This document shows, in pieces, positions 27,147-36,910 of a DNA stretch of 64,000 bases. This stretch comes from Bradyrhizobium lupini (GTDB taxonomy: Bacteria; Pseudomonadota; Alphaproteobacteria; Rhizobiales; Xanthobacteraceae). A program made the position numbers and the translations under genes. Below the pieces are notes generated by a model. The model had not been told where the DNA came from and did not search any database. It worked only from the letters and a program-made list of their open reading frames with translations. The stretch lies in the NCBI RefSeq assembly GCF_040939785.1, contig NZ_CP162553.1:6653001-6717000 (forward strand). The letters are read 5' to 3'. How positions within the stretch are numbered: position 1 is the stretch's first letter; the number at the start of each line of letters is the position of its first letter.

Positions 27147-28310
27147 GGGCACCCGCCGGCATCCGGGTCTCGATGATCCGGGCGAACATGCTGGCACCGA
27201 TCGGCAGGATCTTGTCGTCGAGCACGAAGCCGGGATTGTGCACGGGCACCGAGCCGTCGTGGCCGACCCAGAAATAGGCGCCGGGAATGGTTTGAAGCAT
27301 GTCGGCAAAATCCTCGCTGCCCATCTTCGGCTGGGCGCGGGTGATCACGTTGGCGGGGTCGACGATGGTGCGCGCGACCTCCTCGACCACCTTGGACTGC
27401 TCGACCTGGTTGACCAGCACATCGAAGGTGTCGCGGATGTCGACGTCGATCACGCACTGATAGGCGCTCGCAATGCCGGCGCAGATCGTGCGAATGCGTT
27501 CGCTGATCAGGATGCGGACTTCTTTCGAGAAAGTGCGGATGGTGCCGCAAAGATGCGCTTCGCCGGGGATGACGTTGTACGCCGAACCGGCGTGAATCTG
27601 CGTGATCGAGACGACGGCGGCCTGCAGCGGCTCGACGTTGCGGCTGACGATGGTCTGGATCGCCTGCGCCAGCGTGGTCGCGATGATCACCGCGTCCTTG
27701 GAGCGTTCGGGCATCGCACCGTGCGCGCCGTAGCCAGTGATGCGGAGGTCGAAGAAGTCGGCGCTGGCCATCGCGGGGCCGGGCAGGATCGCGATCTCGC
27801 CGTGGTTGAGGTCGGGCGCGTTGTGCAGGCCGTAGAGTTCGTCGCAGGGAAATTTCTCGAACAGCCCGTCCTTGATCATCGCGCGGGCGCCGCCGAGACC
27901 TTCCTCGGCCGGCTGGAAGATCAGGTGCACTGTGCCGTCGAAGTTCCTGGTTTCCGCGAGGTAGCGCGCGGTGCCGAGCAGCATGGTGGTGTGGCCGTCA
28001 TGGCCACAGCCGTGGAAGCGCCCGGGGATTTTCGAGCTCCATTTCAGATTGGTGTTCTCCTCCATCGGCAGCGCATCCATGTCGGCGCGAAGCCCGATAC
28101 GCTTGCCGCTCGAACCCTTGCCCTTGATGACTCCGATCACGCCGGTGCCGCCGAGACCGCGATGCACCTCGATGCCCCAGCTCTTCAGCTTGTCCGCGAC
28201 GATTCGGAGGTGCGCACTTCCTCGAAGCCGATTTCCGGATGGGCGTGAAGGTCGCGCCTGATAGCAGTGAGTTCGTCGGCATAGCCGTCGATGCGGTCGA
28301 TCGTGGGCAT
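27139..28310 (-). pseudogene. M20 family amidohydrolase/peptidase, frameshifted near its start
   Basis: From the ATG at 28310 the expected N-terminus is read (PTIDRIDGYADEL, RRDLHAHPEIGFEEVRTS), then the frame is lost. The rest of the enzyme, from VHRGLGGTGVIGVIKG to the stop at 27139, lies in another frame. Adding one C in the C run at 28206-28207 gives ...RTSRIVADKLKSWGIEVHRG.... Metal motifs are present: HGCGHDGHTTML, FQPAEEGLGG and MGSEDFADML. The intact protein of about 390 residues would be a hippurate/N-acyl-amino-acid type hydrolase. A downstream GTG (28167) could give a truncated product lacking the first metal-proximal residues. Confidence 0.82.
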
Positions 28311-28323
28311 GTGTTCTGTCCAG

Positions 28324-29829
28324 TTAGCGTGAGGAGGGAGTGAAAATCGGGCCGTTCGGCTTGATGCGGATGCCCGGCCGCAGGCGCGTCCATGGCAGCG
28401 TGGCTGTGTCCGCGGGCATCGCGCCGGGGGCGGCGCAGATCATCAGCTTTTCTGCGATCGGCTCGAAATCGGCGCGGAAGTGCACCGAGCTCTTGTTGAC
28501 CAAAATCTTCTCTTCGGTCGGCTCGATGCCGACATAGCGGTACATTGCCTGGTCGGCGAGCTGCGCCTTATGTGAGGATACGACGACCCGGACATCGCCG
28601 ATGCGAAGGCAGGCCGACGGGCCCATCTCCATCTCGCGGCCGCCGTAGTAGGGACCGGGCGCGATGAAGCGGCCGTCCGAAAGTTTTTCGACGACGAAGG
28701 TCGCACGATAGGGCTCGTCGCCGGGAATGCCGGACTTGCCGCCGAGCGACAGCGTCACGGTGGCACCGGCGCCGGCTGCGTGCGCGGCCTCGGCCGATTC
28801 CGGATCGTAGATCGCGCCAGTCGCGGCGCTGGCCTTGTTGCGGACCAGCGCGCGTAGCATGCCGGTGGTGTCGGAATCGCCGCCGGCGCCGGGATTGTCC
28901 TGGGTGTCGGCGATGATGATCGGCTTGCTGGCGCCCTTCGAGAGTTCCATCGCGTGGCGTACGCCGTCATCAGGTGACCAGATCTTGCCGTCGAAATCGT
29001 CCTCGTGGCTTTCGATCAGCTTAACGATCGCATCCGCCGCGCGGTCGGCATCGGCTTGCGTCTTGCCATAGGCGAACACGCTCGGCCCGCAATCGCGGAA
29101 ATCGGCGGCGGGGAAGCCGGGCGCGAAGGACAGCGTCGGAACCGCGTCGTTCTCCAGCGCGGCAAGCTTTTCGTAGATGCCCTTGGTCGGCTGGTCGTTG
29201 GTGCACTGCCAGCTGATCGGAATCAGGAACGGCAATTGCCGGAAGGCCTTTGCGAAACGCTGCTTTGTCTTCAGAAGCATTGCGAGATATTGCGCGCAGG
29301 CGCGGCCGGTCTCGGCCATGTCGACATGGGGATAGGTGCGGTAGGCGATCAGCGCGTCCGCATGCTCTATCATCTCGGGCGTGACGTTGGCGTGCAGGTC
29401 GAGGCTCGCGACAAGCGGAATGCCCTTGCCGATGACGCGGCGCACGCGCGCGAGAATCTCGCCTTCGCCGTCGTCGAGATGTTCCGTGACCATCGCGCCG
29501 TGCAGATCGAGATAGACGGCGTCGATCGGGCCGGCGGCTGCAATGCCATCGACCATGACCTTCACGATGCGCTCGAAGGCGTCCTTGGTGACATGCGCCG
29601 AAGGGCTCGCGCCGCAGGCAATCGTTGGAATGAGTTCCCAGCCGTGGGCCTCGGCGCTGTCGACGAAACCGGCGAGGCCGACATTGATGCGGCGCATCAC
29701 CTTCAGCACGTCGGGACCTTGCGTCATCGCCGGCCAGCCGCCGCCGTGCTGGAAGTCCGCGAACGTCGCCTTCGTCGGAGCGAAGGTGTTGGTCTCGTGC
29801 AGGAAGCCGCCGACGGCGATACGTGTCAT
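28324..29829 (-). CDS. M81 family metallopeptidase (MlrC-like)
   Basis: The 501-residue protein matches the M81/MlrC family: RIAVGGFLHETNTFAP at the N-terminus, YLDLHGAMVTEH, LVASLDLHANVTPEM, and IIIADTQDNPGAGGDSDTT with a metal-binding look. MlrC opens small cyclic or modified peptides in microcystin degraders, but most homologues have unknown substrates. The ATG at 29829 is preferred over a TTG one codon earlier. It lies between the M20 gene and the ABC ATPase on the same strand, consistent with degradation of imported peptides. Confidence 0.88.
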   Translation of the reverse strand: MTRIAVGGFLHETNTFAPTKATFADFQHGGGWPAMTQGPDVLKVMRRINVGLAGFVDSAEAHGWELIPTIACGASPSAHVTKDAFERIVKVMVDGIAAAGPIDAVYLDLHGAMVTEHLDDGEGEILARVRRVIGKGIPLVASLDLHANVTPEMIEHADALIAYRTYPHVDMAETGRACAQYLAMLLKTKQRFAKAFRQLPFLIPISWQCTNDQPTKGIYEKLAALENDAVPTLSFAPGFPAADFRDCGPSVFAYGKTQADADRAADAIVKLIESHEDDFDGKIWSPDDGVRHAMELSKGASKPIIIADTQDNPGAGGDSDTTGMLRALVRNKASAATGAIYDPESAEAAHAAGAGATVTLSLGGKSGIPGDEPYRATFVVEKLSDGRFIAPGPYYGGREMEMGPSACLRIGDVRVVVSSHKAQLADQAMYRYVGIEPTEEKILVNKSSVHFRADFEPIAEKLMICAAPGAMPADTATLPWTRLRPGIRIKPNGPIFTPSSR

Positions 29830-29951
29830 CAACTCAAGTCCAGCAATTGAAAGTGCGCGACGTTAGCCCTGTGCTTGCGGCGAGAGCAAGCCGGGAAGCA
29901 ATCGCGCCGCGCATGGCGTCAAGCCGTTTTGGGAATGCTTGTCGCAACCGC

Positions 29952-30031
29952 CGTCATTGCGAGCGAAGCGAAGCAATCCAGAATCCCTCCGCGGGGACAG
30001 TCTGGATTGCTTCGCTGCGCTCGCAATGACG
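29952..30031. repeat. Palindromic intergenic repeat, copy C
   Basis: Same element as copies A and B: CGTCATTGCGAG at one end, CTCGCAATGACG at the other, with GAAGCAATCCAGA/TCTGGATTGCTTC inside. It lies between the M81 gene and the ABC ATPase and may end or attenuate the transporter mRNA. Confidence 0.85.
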
Positions 30032-30041
30032 AGGCGAGAGA

Positions 30042-31709
30042 CTAGGCGCTGGCCGCCGCGCCCTCGGCCACCGGCCGGAAGTTCGCAAAATCCCAGCCGC
30101 GGCCTGGCGCTGCCTCGAGCAAGGCTCTGGTGTACGCCTCCTTCGGATGCGTCAGCACTTCGGCGGCCGGACCCTGCTCGACGACGCGGCCGTGTTGCAT
30201 CACCATGACCTCGTCGCAGATCTGTGCTGCGACGCGTAGATCGTGAGTGATGAACAGGATGGCGATGCCGAGCCGCTGCTGGATCTCGTCGAACAGTTCC
30301 AGCACTTGCGCCTGCACGGAGACGTCGAGGGCGGAGACCGCCTCGTCCGCGACCAGCACGTCGGGATCGAGTGCGAGCGCGCGGGCGATCGCAATGCGCT
30401 GACGCTGGCCGCCGGAGAACTGGTGCGGATAGCGCGCGACCGCATCGGCGGGCAGGCCGACCAGCTCGAGCAATTCGCGCGCACGCTTCGTTGCGTCGGC
30501 ATGCGACACGCCGTAATTGATCGGGCCTTCCGCGATGCTTTCGCCGACGGTGACGCGCGGGTTGAGCGAGCGGTAGGGGTCCTGGAATACGATCTGGATC
30601 TTCTTCCGATGCGGCTGCAACAGCCGCCGCGAAATGTCCGAGATCTCGCGGCCGGAGAGGCGCACGCCGCCCGAAGTCGGGTCGATCAGGCGGACGATGC
30701 AGCGCGCCACGGTCGATTTGCCCGAACCGCTCTCGCCGACGATGCCGAGCGTGCGACCCTTGCGTAGCGTCAGCGTGACCTTGTCGGCAGCGACGACCTC
30801 GCGGCCTTTACCGAAGAACGCGCGCTCGCCGTAGACCTTCCCAAGCTCGTTGGCTTCCAGCACCACCGGTTCCTTGGTCTCAAGCCGTGCCGCGCGCGGC
30901 ACCAGGCTCGGTACTGCGGAAAGCAGGTTGCGGGTGTACTCCATGGTCGGATTGCGCAGGATGGAATCCAGCGTTCCGGTCTCGACCAGTCGGCCCTGCC
31001 GCATCACGGCGACGCGGTCGGCGATCTCGGCGACCACGCCCATGTCGTGGGTGATGAACAGCACGGCGGTTCCGTGATCGCGCTGGAGGTCGCGGATCAG
31101 GGTCAAGATCTGCTTCTGCGTGGTGACGTCGAGCGCGGTGGTCGGTTCGTCCGCAATGAGCAGCTTCGGTTCGAGCACGAGCGCCATCGCGATCATGATG
31201 CGCTGGCGCTGACCGCCGGAGAGTCGGTGAGGGTAGGAGGCAAAGATACGCTCAACCTGGGGCAGGCGCACCTGCTCCATCATGTCGAGGATACGCTTCT
31301 TGCGCGCCTTCGCGTCGAGTTTGGTGTGCGCGCGCAGGACTTCGTCGATCTGACGGCCGACCGGCATCACCGGATTGAGTGCCGTCATCGGCTCCTGGAA
31401 GATCATCGCCATTCGGGTCGCGCGGAGCTGCCGCAGGCGGCGGTCGGTCGCGGTGAGAATCTCCTCGCCGACCAGCTTGACGCTGCCGCCGGTGGGAACG
31501 AGCGTGCCCTTCGGCAGCAGACCCATCGTGGTCAGGGAGGTCACCGACTTGCCTGAGCCGCTTTCGCCGACAAGGCACAGCGTCTCGCGCTCGTGCACCT
31601 GGATCGAGATGCCGTCGAGGATGTTTGCAGCATTCGGCTTCTTGCCGACGGACACGACGAGGTTGTTGATGTCGAGGATGGGGCTGGTCATCACTTGATC
31701 GGTCATCAT
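30042..31709 (-). CDS. Dipeptide/oligopeptide ABC transporter, fused double ATP-binding protein
   Basis: The 555-residue protein has two complete ABC domains in tandem. Domain 1 (about 8-270) shows Walker A GESGSGKS, signature LSGGQRQR and Walker B LLIADEPTT. Domain 2 (about 285-545) shows Walker A GESGSGKST, signature FSGGQRQR and Walker B VLVADEAVS. This is the DppD-DppF fusion form common in rhizobia. It energises import through the two permeases upstream. Its ATG overlaps the stop of the second permease by four bases (ATGA). Confidence 0.94.
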   Translation of the reverse strand: MMTDQVMTSPILDINNLVVSVGKKPNAANILDGISIQVHERETLCLVGESGSGKSVTSLTTMGLLPKGTLVPTGGSVKLVGEEILTATDRRLRQLRATRMAMIFQEPMTALNPVMPVGRQIDEVLRAHTKLDAKARKKRILDMMEQVRLPQVERIFASYPHRLSGGQRQRIMIAMALVLEPKLLIADEPTTALDVTTQKQILTLIRDLQRDHGTAVLFITHDMGVVAEIADRVAVMRQGRLVETGTLDSILRNPTMEYTRNLLSAVPSLVPRAARLETKEPVVLEANELGKVYGERAFFGKGREVVAADKVTLTLRKGRTLGIVGESGSGKSTVARCIVRLIDPTSGGVRLSGREISDISRRLLQPHRKKIQIVFQDPYRSLNPRVTVGESIAEGPINYGVSHADATKRARELLELVGLPADAVARYPHQFSGGQRQRIAIARALALDPDVLVADEAVSALDVSVQAQVLELFDEIQQRLGIAILFITHDLRVAAQICDEVMVMQHGRVVEQGPAAEVLTHPKEAYTRALLEAAPGRGWDFANFRPVAEGAAASA

Positions 31710-32593
31710 TTGCCTTCCCGCTGCTTCATGCGCGGATCGAGTGCATCGCGGGCGGCGTCGCCGATCAAATTGATGCTGAGGATGGCGATCGAGAGCAGCA
31801 GGCCCGGCCAGAAGATCAGCGTCGGCTTGAGCTGGAAGTACTGACGGCCCTCGGCCATGATGTTGCCCCAGGTTGGCGTCTCCGGCGAGATGCCGGCGCC
31901 GAGGAAGGAGAGGATGGCCTCAGTAAGGATCGCGGACGCGCAGACGTAACTGCCCTGCACGATCAGAGGTGCGATCGTGTTCGGCATCAAATGCCGCCAC
32001 ATGATCTTTGGCAGGGATGTGCCGACCGAGATCGCCGCTTCAACATAGGGCTCTTCGCGCGCCGACAGCACGACCGAACGCACCAGGCGTGCCACGCGCG
32101 GAACTTCGGGGATCGTGATCGCGATCAGCACCGTCCAGAGGCTGGCGCCGGACAGCGACACCACGGCGATTGCCAGCAGGATGCTCGGCATTGCCATCAG
32201 GCCGTCCATGATCCGCATCATGACGGAATCGACCAGCTTGAAGAAGCCGGAGACGAGGCCGATCGCCAACCCAATGACGATCGACATGATCGCCGAGCCG
32301 ATGCCGATCAGAAGCGAAATGCGTCCGCCATACATCACGCGCGACAGCAGGTCGCGGCCATAGGCGTCGGTGCCGAGCAGGAATTGCGCCGAAGAGGGCT
32401 TCAGCCGCTGCGAGGGCGCAAGCTGGATCGGATCATACGGCGCGATCAACGGCGCCAGGATCGAGATCAGCACAACCAACACCAGGCAGATGGTCGCCGC
32501 CGCGATGATCGGCGTCGAGGTCAGGAATCCGAGGCGCGGTCGCAGCGGCGACGTGATCGGGATGGAGGACTGGGGAAGGGTATCGACCGACAT
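31706..32593 (-). CDS. Peptide ABC transporter permease (DppC type)
   Basis: The 295-residue permease has about six membrane helices, the OppC-type N-terminal segment before helix 1, the FLLGTDAYGRDLLSRVMYGGRISL motif and the EAA loop EAAISVGTSLPKIMWRHLMPN that contacts the ATPase. The ATG at 32593 fits the family; the frame runs on upstream into the other permease. AAGGATAAC precedes it. It pairs with the DppB-type permease 20 bp upstream. Confidence 0.92.
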   Translation of the reverse strand: MSVDTLPQSSIPITSPLRPRLGFLTSTPIIAAATICLVLVVLISILAPLIAPYDPIQLAPSQRLKPSSAQFLLGTDAYGRDLLSRVMYGGRISLLIGIGSAIMSIVIGLAIGLVSGFFKLVDSVMMRIMDGLMAMPSILLAIAVVSLSGASLWTVLIAITIPEVPRVARLVRSVVLSAREEPYVEAAISVGTSLPKIMWRHLMPNTIAPLIVQGSYVCASAILTEAILSFLGAGISPETPTWGNIMAEGRQYFQLKPTLIFWPGLLLSIAILSINLIGDAARDALDPRMKQREGK

Positions 32594-32613
32594 TTTTGTT
32601 GTTATCCTTAGCC

Positions 32614-33555
32614 CTAGTACCGGATCCGGGGATCGAGCAGCGTGTAGGCGACGTCGATCAGGAGATTGACGACGACATAGATCAGCGACGTCAGCAAGAT
32701 CATCGCCTGGATCACCGGATAGTCGCGCGCCAGCACCGCATCCACCGTGAGGCGGCCGATGCCGGGGATGTTGAACACGCTCTCGGTGACGACGACCCCG
32801 GAGATCAAAAGCGCAAAGCCGGTGCCGATCACCGTGATCACGGGCACGGCCGCGTTGCGCAGCGCGTGCCGCATCATCACGGCGACTTCGTTGATGCCTT
32901 TTGCCCGCGCGGTGCGGACGTAGTCCTCCCCGAGCACGTCGAGCATCGCCGCGCGCGTCATGCGCGCGATCAACGCGATATAGATGAAGGACAGCGCACA
33001 GGTCGGCAGGATGATGCGCTCGAAGAACGGCCCAAACCCGTTCGAGATGCTGCGGAAGCCCTGCACCGGCACCCAGCGCAGGTCGATCGCGAAGACCTCG
33101 ATCAGGATGTAGCCGACCACGAACACCGGCACCGAGAAGCCGAGCACGGACAGGCCCATCACGAAGCGGTCGATCCAGGTGCCGTGCTTCCACGCCGCGA
33201 TCACACCTAGGGGAACCGCGACGATGACGGCGAGGATGATGGTCGACAGCGCGATCGAGATCGACGGCTCGACCCGCTGGCCGATCATCTTCATCACCGG
33301 AAGGTTGGAGATGAGTGACGTTCCGAGATCGCCATGCAGCAGCTTGTTCAGCCAGGTGATGAACTGCACGATCAGCGGCTCATTGAGGCCGAGCGAGGTG
33401 CGGATGCGCTCGAGCCGCTCCGGCGTGGCGTTGTCGCCGGCCAGAATCGCGGCGGGATCGCCCGGGGTGAGGCGGAGCAGGAGGAAGACGAACAGCGCCA
33501 CCACGCCCATCACAGGCACGGCGGCGAGAATTCGGCGAAGGAGATATCCGAGCAA
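32614..33555 (-). CDS. Peptide ABC transporter permease (DppB type)
   Basis: The 313-residue permease opens LGYLLRRILAAVPVMGVVALFVFLLLRLTPGDPA, the typical DppB N-terminus, and has EDYVRTARAKGINEVAVMMRHALRNAA as its EAA loop. The start is a TTG; no ATG or GTG fits, and GGGA lies upstream, so the TTG is supported by homology. It is the first permease of the operon and follows the M20 gene by 168 bp. Confidence 0.92.
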   Translation of the reverse strand: MLGYLLRRILAAVPVMGVVALFVFLLLRLTPGDPAAILAGDNATPERLERIRTSLGLNEPLIVQFITWLNKLLHGDLGTSLISNLPVMKMIGQRVEPSISIALSTIILAVIVAVPLGVIAAWKHGTWIDRFVMGLSVLGFSVPVFVVGYILIEVFAIDLRWVPVQGFRSISNGFGPFFERIILPTCALSFIYIALIARMTRAAMLDVLGEDYVRTARAKGINEVAVMMRHALRNAAVPVITVIGTGFALLISGVVVTESVFNIPGIGRLTVDAVLARDYPVIQAMILLTSLIYVVVNLLIDVAYTLLDPRIRY

Positions 33556-33723
33556 GTTGGATCCCGTCAGATGAGAGTCAAATCAGAGACAGCGGCTGGA
33601 GCCTGGGGTTCTGCCACCAGCCTAACATTTCAGCAATTCCCATGCCATCCGGGCCACCGTTTTTGCAGTGCGGTCAACTTGTTTCGGTGATCTGGCCCGG
33701 TTTTGGCGATGTGGCTCGCGCCG

Positions 33724-34854
33724 TTACTCCAGAGTCGCGAGCAGCCCCGCCATCAGCCGGCCGCGTTCGACCAGACTTTCAACCTCGATATACTCTTCGA
33801 GCGTGTGGCCGTTGCCGCCACGCACGCCCAGGCCGTCGAGAGTCGGGATGCCCATTGCGCCCGTGAAATTGCCGTCGGAGCCGCCGCCGGCGCTCGCATG
33901 CGGCAGTTCTGCGCCAAGCGACTTGGCGATCCCGCGCGCCCTTTCATACAGCGCCATGGTGCCGGCATCGGGCTCCCAAACCGGACGTGTCACGCCGCGC
34001 GTCACCTTGAAGGTGACATCATTGGTTGTACCGGAGAGCGCCAGCATCCTCTCGACGCCGCGATCGAGGTCAGCCTGGCGCTTGGCCATCGAAAGCGCTT
34101 CGCCGGTGGCGGTCGTGGCAACGCAATTGACCCATTGACCCCCGTGCACGACGCCGACTGAAAACGTGCAGTCTTCGCCCGTCATCGCATCGATGGCGAG
34201 GATTTGCCGCGCCATCTCGCGAATCGCCGAGCGGCCCGCCGACAAGGTCGCGCCGGCGTGGCTGGGACGGCCGGTCGCCTCGAGATTGAAGCGCGCGATG
34301 GCGTAACGTCCGGTGGTGACGCCGTTGTCGGCGCGGCCGGGCTCCGGCACCAGCACGTATTTGTTGCGCGCGGCTTCCGCCTCGATGATATCGCGCGTGG
34401 AGGGTGTGCCGACTTCCTCGTCGGGCGTGAACAGCACGGTGATCGGCAGTGGCGTCGTGAACGAGGCGCGGGCCAGTTGTCGGATGGCTTCCAGCGAAAG
34501 ATAATTGCCGCCCTTCATGTCGTAGATGCCGGGGCCATAGCACTTGTTACCCTCGCGGCGCCATTTCAGCTTCTCAATGGTGCCTGTGGGGTGGACCGTA
34601 TCCATGTGTCCGGCGATCAGGATGCCCGGTTCGCCCTGCTTCGGATGCGGAAAGCGGGCGCGGATCACGCCGCCAAAGCCCTGGCGACCGGCGATGCGCT
34701 CGATCGTCGCACCCATGATCGCCATCTCCCGCGCTGCGATATCGAGCATGCGGTTCACGGCGCTCGCGTCCCAGGTCGGGCTTTCGCATTCCACCCAGCC
34801 GCGCAGACCCTGGAGCATCGCTTCGGAATCGAAGGGAAGATTGGCTGGATTCAT
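33724..34854 (-). CDS. M20 family metallopeptidase (glutamate carboxypeptidase-like)
   Basis: The 376-residue protein has the M20 di-zinc motifs: GHMDTVHPTG, YDMKGGNYLS with the bridging Asp, the catalytic Glu pair in TPDEEVGTPS and a later VPEPGRADNGV. It resembles carboxypeptidase G2 and would cleave C-terminal Glu or similar from small peptides or conjugates. The ATG at 34854 has GGAGAG before it. It is the first gene of the minus-strand peptide locus and is divergent from the substrate-binding protein gene, so the 280-bp gap probably carries both promoters. Confidence 0.9.
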   Translation of the reverse strand: MNPANLPFDSEAMLQGLRGWVECESPTWDASAVNRMLDIAAREMAIMGATIERIAGRQGFGGVIRARFPHPKQGEPGILIAGHMDTVHPTGTIEKLKWRREGNKCYGPGIYDMKGGNYLSLEAIRQLARASFTTPLPITVLFTPDEEVGTPSTRDIIEAEAARNKYVLVPEPGRADNGVTTGRYAIARFNLEATGRPSHAGATLSAGRSAIREMARQILAIDAMTGEDCTFSVGVVHGGQWVNCVATTATGEALSMAKRQADLDRGVERMLALSGTTNDVTFKVTRGVTRPVWEPDAGTMALYERARGIAKSLGAELPHASAGGGSDGNFTGAMGIPTLDGLGVRGGNGHTLEEYIEVESLVERGRLMAGLLATLE

Positions 34855-35134
34855 CTCAATGTCTCTCCAATGTCTCTTGGGCTTTGGAACATGGAACGCG
34901 CATTGCATCGGCGCGGGGCAGGACAGGCGGAGAGTGTTGTAGAGCCAAACCGATCCTTGTGGAGCCCGTGTGCGCGCCGCTTGGGCTTGCAGCGAAACCG
35001 GATTGACGCGCTCGGCACCGTCTGCAAGTCTCGAAAAGATAAAGGCATTGCATGAGGTTAGTTCGCCTAAAGAACGAACCGGATGCTCAATCAATAACCT
35101 GCCTTTGAACAGTTTCACGTCAGGAGAACTTTTT

Positions 35135-36742
35135 ATGTTTAAGTTGATGCGCCGGGGGCCTCGCGCGTTCGCCTCCAAACTTGCGCTGTCGGTCGTCGCG
35201 CTTTCGACCGCACTGGCCTCGCCGGTGCTTGCGGCCGGCAAGACCATCACGGCGGTGATGCATTCGGATCTGCGCATCATCGATCCGATCTTCACCACGG
35301 CCTACATCACGCGTGACCATGGCTACATGATCTACGACACGCTCGTGGCGCCCGATTCGAACTTCAAGATCCAGCCGCAGATGGCGGACTGGAAGATCTC
35401 CGACGACAAGCTCACCTACACGTTCACGCTGCGCGACGGCCTGAAGTGGCATGACGGTGCGCCGGTGACGGCGGAGGACTGCGTCGCCTCGCTCAAGCGC
35501 TGGGCCGCAGTCGATGGCATGGGCCAGAAACTGCTCGACTTCACCGCCAGCATCGAGCCGACCGATGCCAAGACCATCACGCTGAAACTGAAGGAGCCCT
35601 ACGGCCTCGTGCTCGACTCGATCGGCAAGCCGTCCTCCCGCGTTGCCTTCATGATGCCGAAGCGCCTCGCCGAGACGCCGCCTGACAAGCAGATCCCCGA
35701 GCAGATCGGTTCGGGGCCCTTCAAGTTCGTGCAGTCGGAATTCCAGCCGGGCGTGAAGGCGGTCTACGTCAAGAACACCGATTACGTGCCGCGCAAGGAG
35801 CCGTCGAGCTGGACCTCCGGCGGCAAGGTGGTGAAGGTCGACCGCGTCGAGTGGATCACCATGCCGGACTCGCAGACCGCGGTGAACGCGTTGCAGTCGG
35901 GCGACATCGACTTCGTGGAAAATCTGCCTTACGACATGCTCCCGTTACTGGAAGCGAACAAGGACATCACGATCGAGGTCTCGAACAAGTTCGGTTTCCA
36001 GACGCTCGGCCGGATGAACTTCCTTTATCCGCCGTTCGATAATGTCAAAGTGCGCCGTGCTGCCTTTCTGGCGATAAACCAGAAGGACGTTCTCGACGCG
36101 CTCGTCGGCAACGCCAAATATCAGAAGGTCTGTGGCGCCTTCTTCGTGTGCGATACGCCGTTCGCGACGGAGGCCGGTGCCGAGACCCTGGTGAAGGGCA
36201 ACGGCATGGCCGAAGCCAAGAAGGCGCTCGCCGAGTCCGGCTATGACGGCACCCCGATCGTGATCATGGCCCCCGGCGATGTCACGACGCTGAAGGCGCA
36301 GCCGATCGTTGCGGCTCAGTTGCTGCGCGAGGCCGGCTTCAAGGTCGACCTGCAAGCGACCGATTGGCAGACGGTGGTGAGCCGCCGCGCCAGTCAGAAG
36401 CCTCCGAAAGAGGGCGGCTGGAACATGTTCTTCACCAACTGGGTCGCGGCCGACGTCTCCAACCCGATCGCCAATCTCTCGATCGGCGGCCAAGGCAAGA
36501 AGGGCTGGTTCGGTTGGGCCGAGAACGCCAAGATCGAAAAGCTCAAGGACGACTTCGTTCGCGCCGCCTCGCTCGACGATCAGAAGAAGATCGCCGCTGA
36601 CATCCAGAAGGAAGCCTATGAGCAGGTGATCTACATCCCGCTGGGGCAGTATCTCCTGCCGAGCGGCTGGCGCAAATCGCTGACCGGCGTGCTCGACGGT
36701 CCCGCGACCCCGCTGTTCTGGAACGTCGACAAGTCGGAGTAG
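35135..36742 (+). CDS. Peptide ABC transporter substrate-binding protein
   Basis: The 535-residue protein has a Sec signal peptide (LALSVVALSTALASPVLAAG) and the SBP_bac_5 fold: LTYTFTLRDGLKWHDGAPVTAEDC, SGDIDFVENLPYDML, and a C-terminal lobe ending PATPLFWNVDKSE. It binds oligopeptides or similar ligands in the periplasm and delivers them to the permeases encoded on the opposite strand. AGGAG lies before the ATG at 35135. A strong terminator follows the stop. The transporter operon and this gene form a divergent pair. Confidence 0.93.
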   Translation: MFKLMRRGPRAFASKLALSVVALSTALASPVLAAGKTITAVMHSDLRIIDPIFTTAYITRDHGYMIYDTLVAPDSNFKIQPQMADWKISDDKLTYTFTLRDGLKWHDGAPVTAEDCVASLKRWAAVDGMGQKLLDFTASIEPTDAKTITLKLKEPYGLVLDSIGKPSSRVAFMMPKRLAETPPDKQIPEQIGSGPFKFVQSEFQPGVKAVYVKNTDYVPRKEPSSWTSGGKVVKVDRVEWITMPDSQTAVNALQSGDIDFVENLPYDMLPLLEANKDITIEVSNKFGFQTLGRMNFLYPPFDNVKVRRAAFLAINQKDVLDALVGNAKYQKVCGAFFVCDTPFATEAGAETLVKGNGMAEAKKALAESGYDGTPIVIMAPGDVTTLKAQPIVAAQLLREAGFKVDLQATDWQTVVSRRASQKPPKEGGWNMFFTNWVAADVSNPIANLSIGGQGKKGWFGWAENAKIEKLKDDFVRAASLDDQKKIAADIQKEAYEQVIYIPLGQYLLPSGWRKSLTGVLDGPATPLFWNVDKSE

Positions 36743-36775
36743 GGCAAAGGCCCTTCCTTTCGTCCGGATCATCAT

Positions 36776-36809
36776 GCGGCGCCGCTGTCATCAGCGGCGC
36801 CGCTCTTTT
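36776..36809 (+). terminator. Rho-independent terminator of the peptide-binding protein gene
   Basis: A perfect 12-bp stem, GCGGCGCCGCTG/CAGCGGCGCCGC, with a TCAT loop is followed by TCTTTTG. It lies 33 bp after the stop. Confidence 0.9.
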
Positions 36810-36910
36810 GCCAGTCTCGGTCCTTTGTTGACCTTACGCCGGCTGAGAAAGCGGATGCTTTCAACGTTCCCAGTCTGCGGTCATTGCTATTTGTTTCGAT
36901 CCAGAACTAG

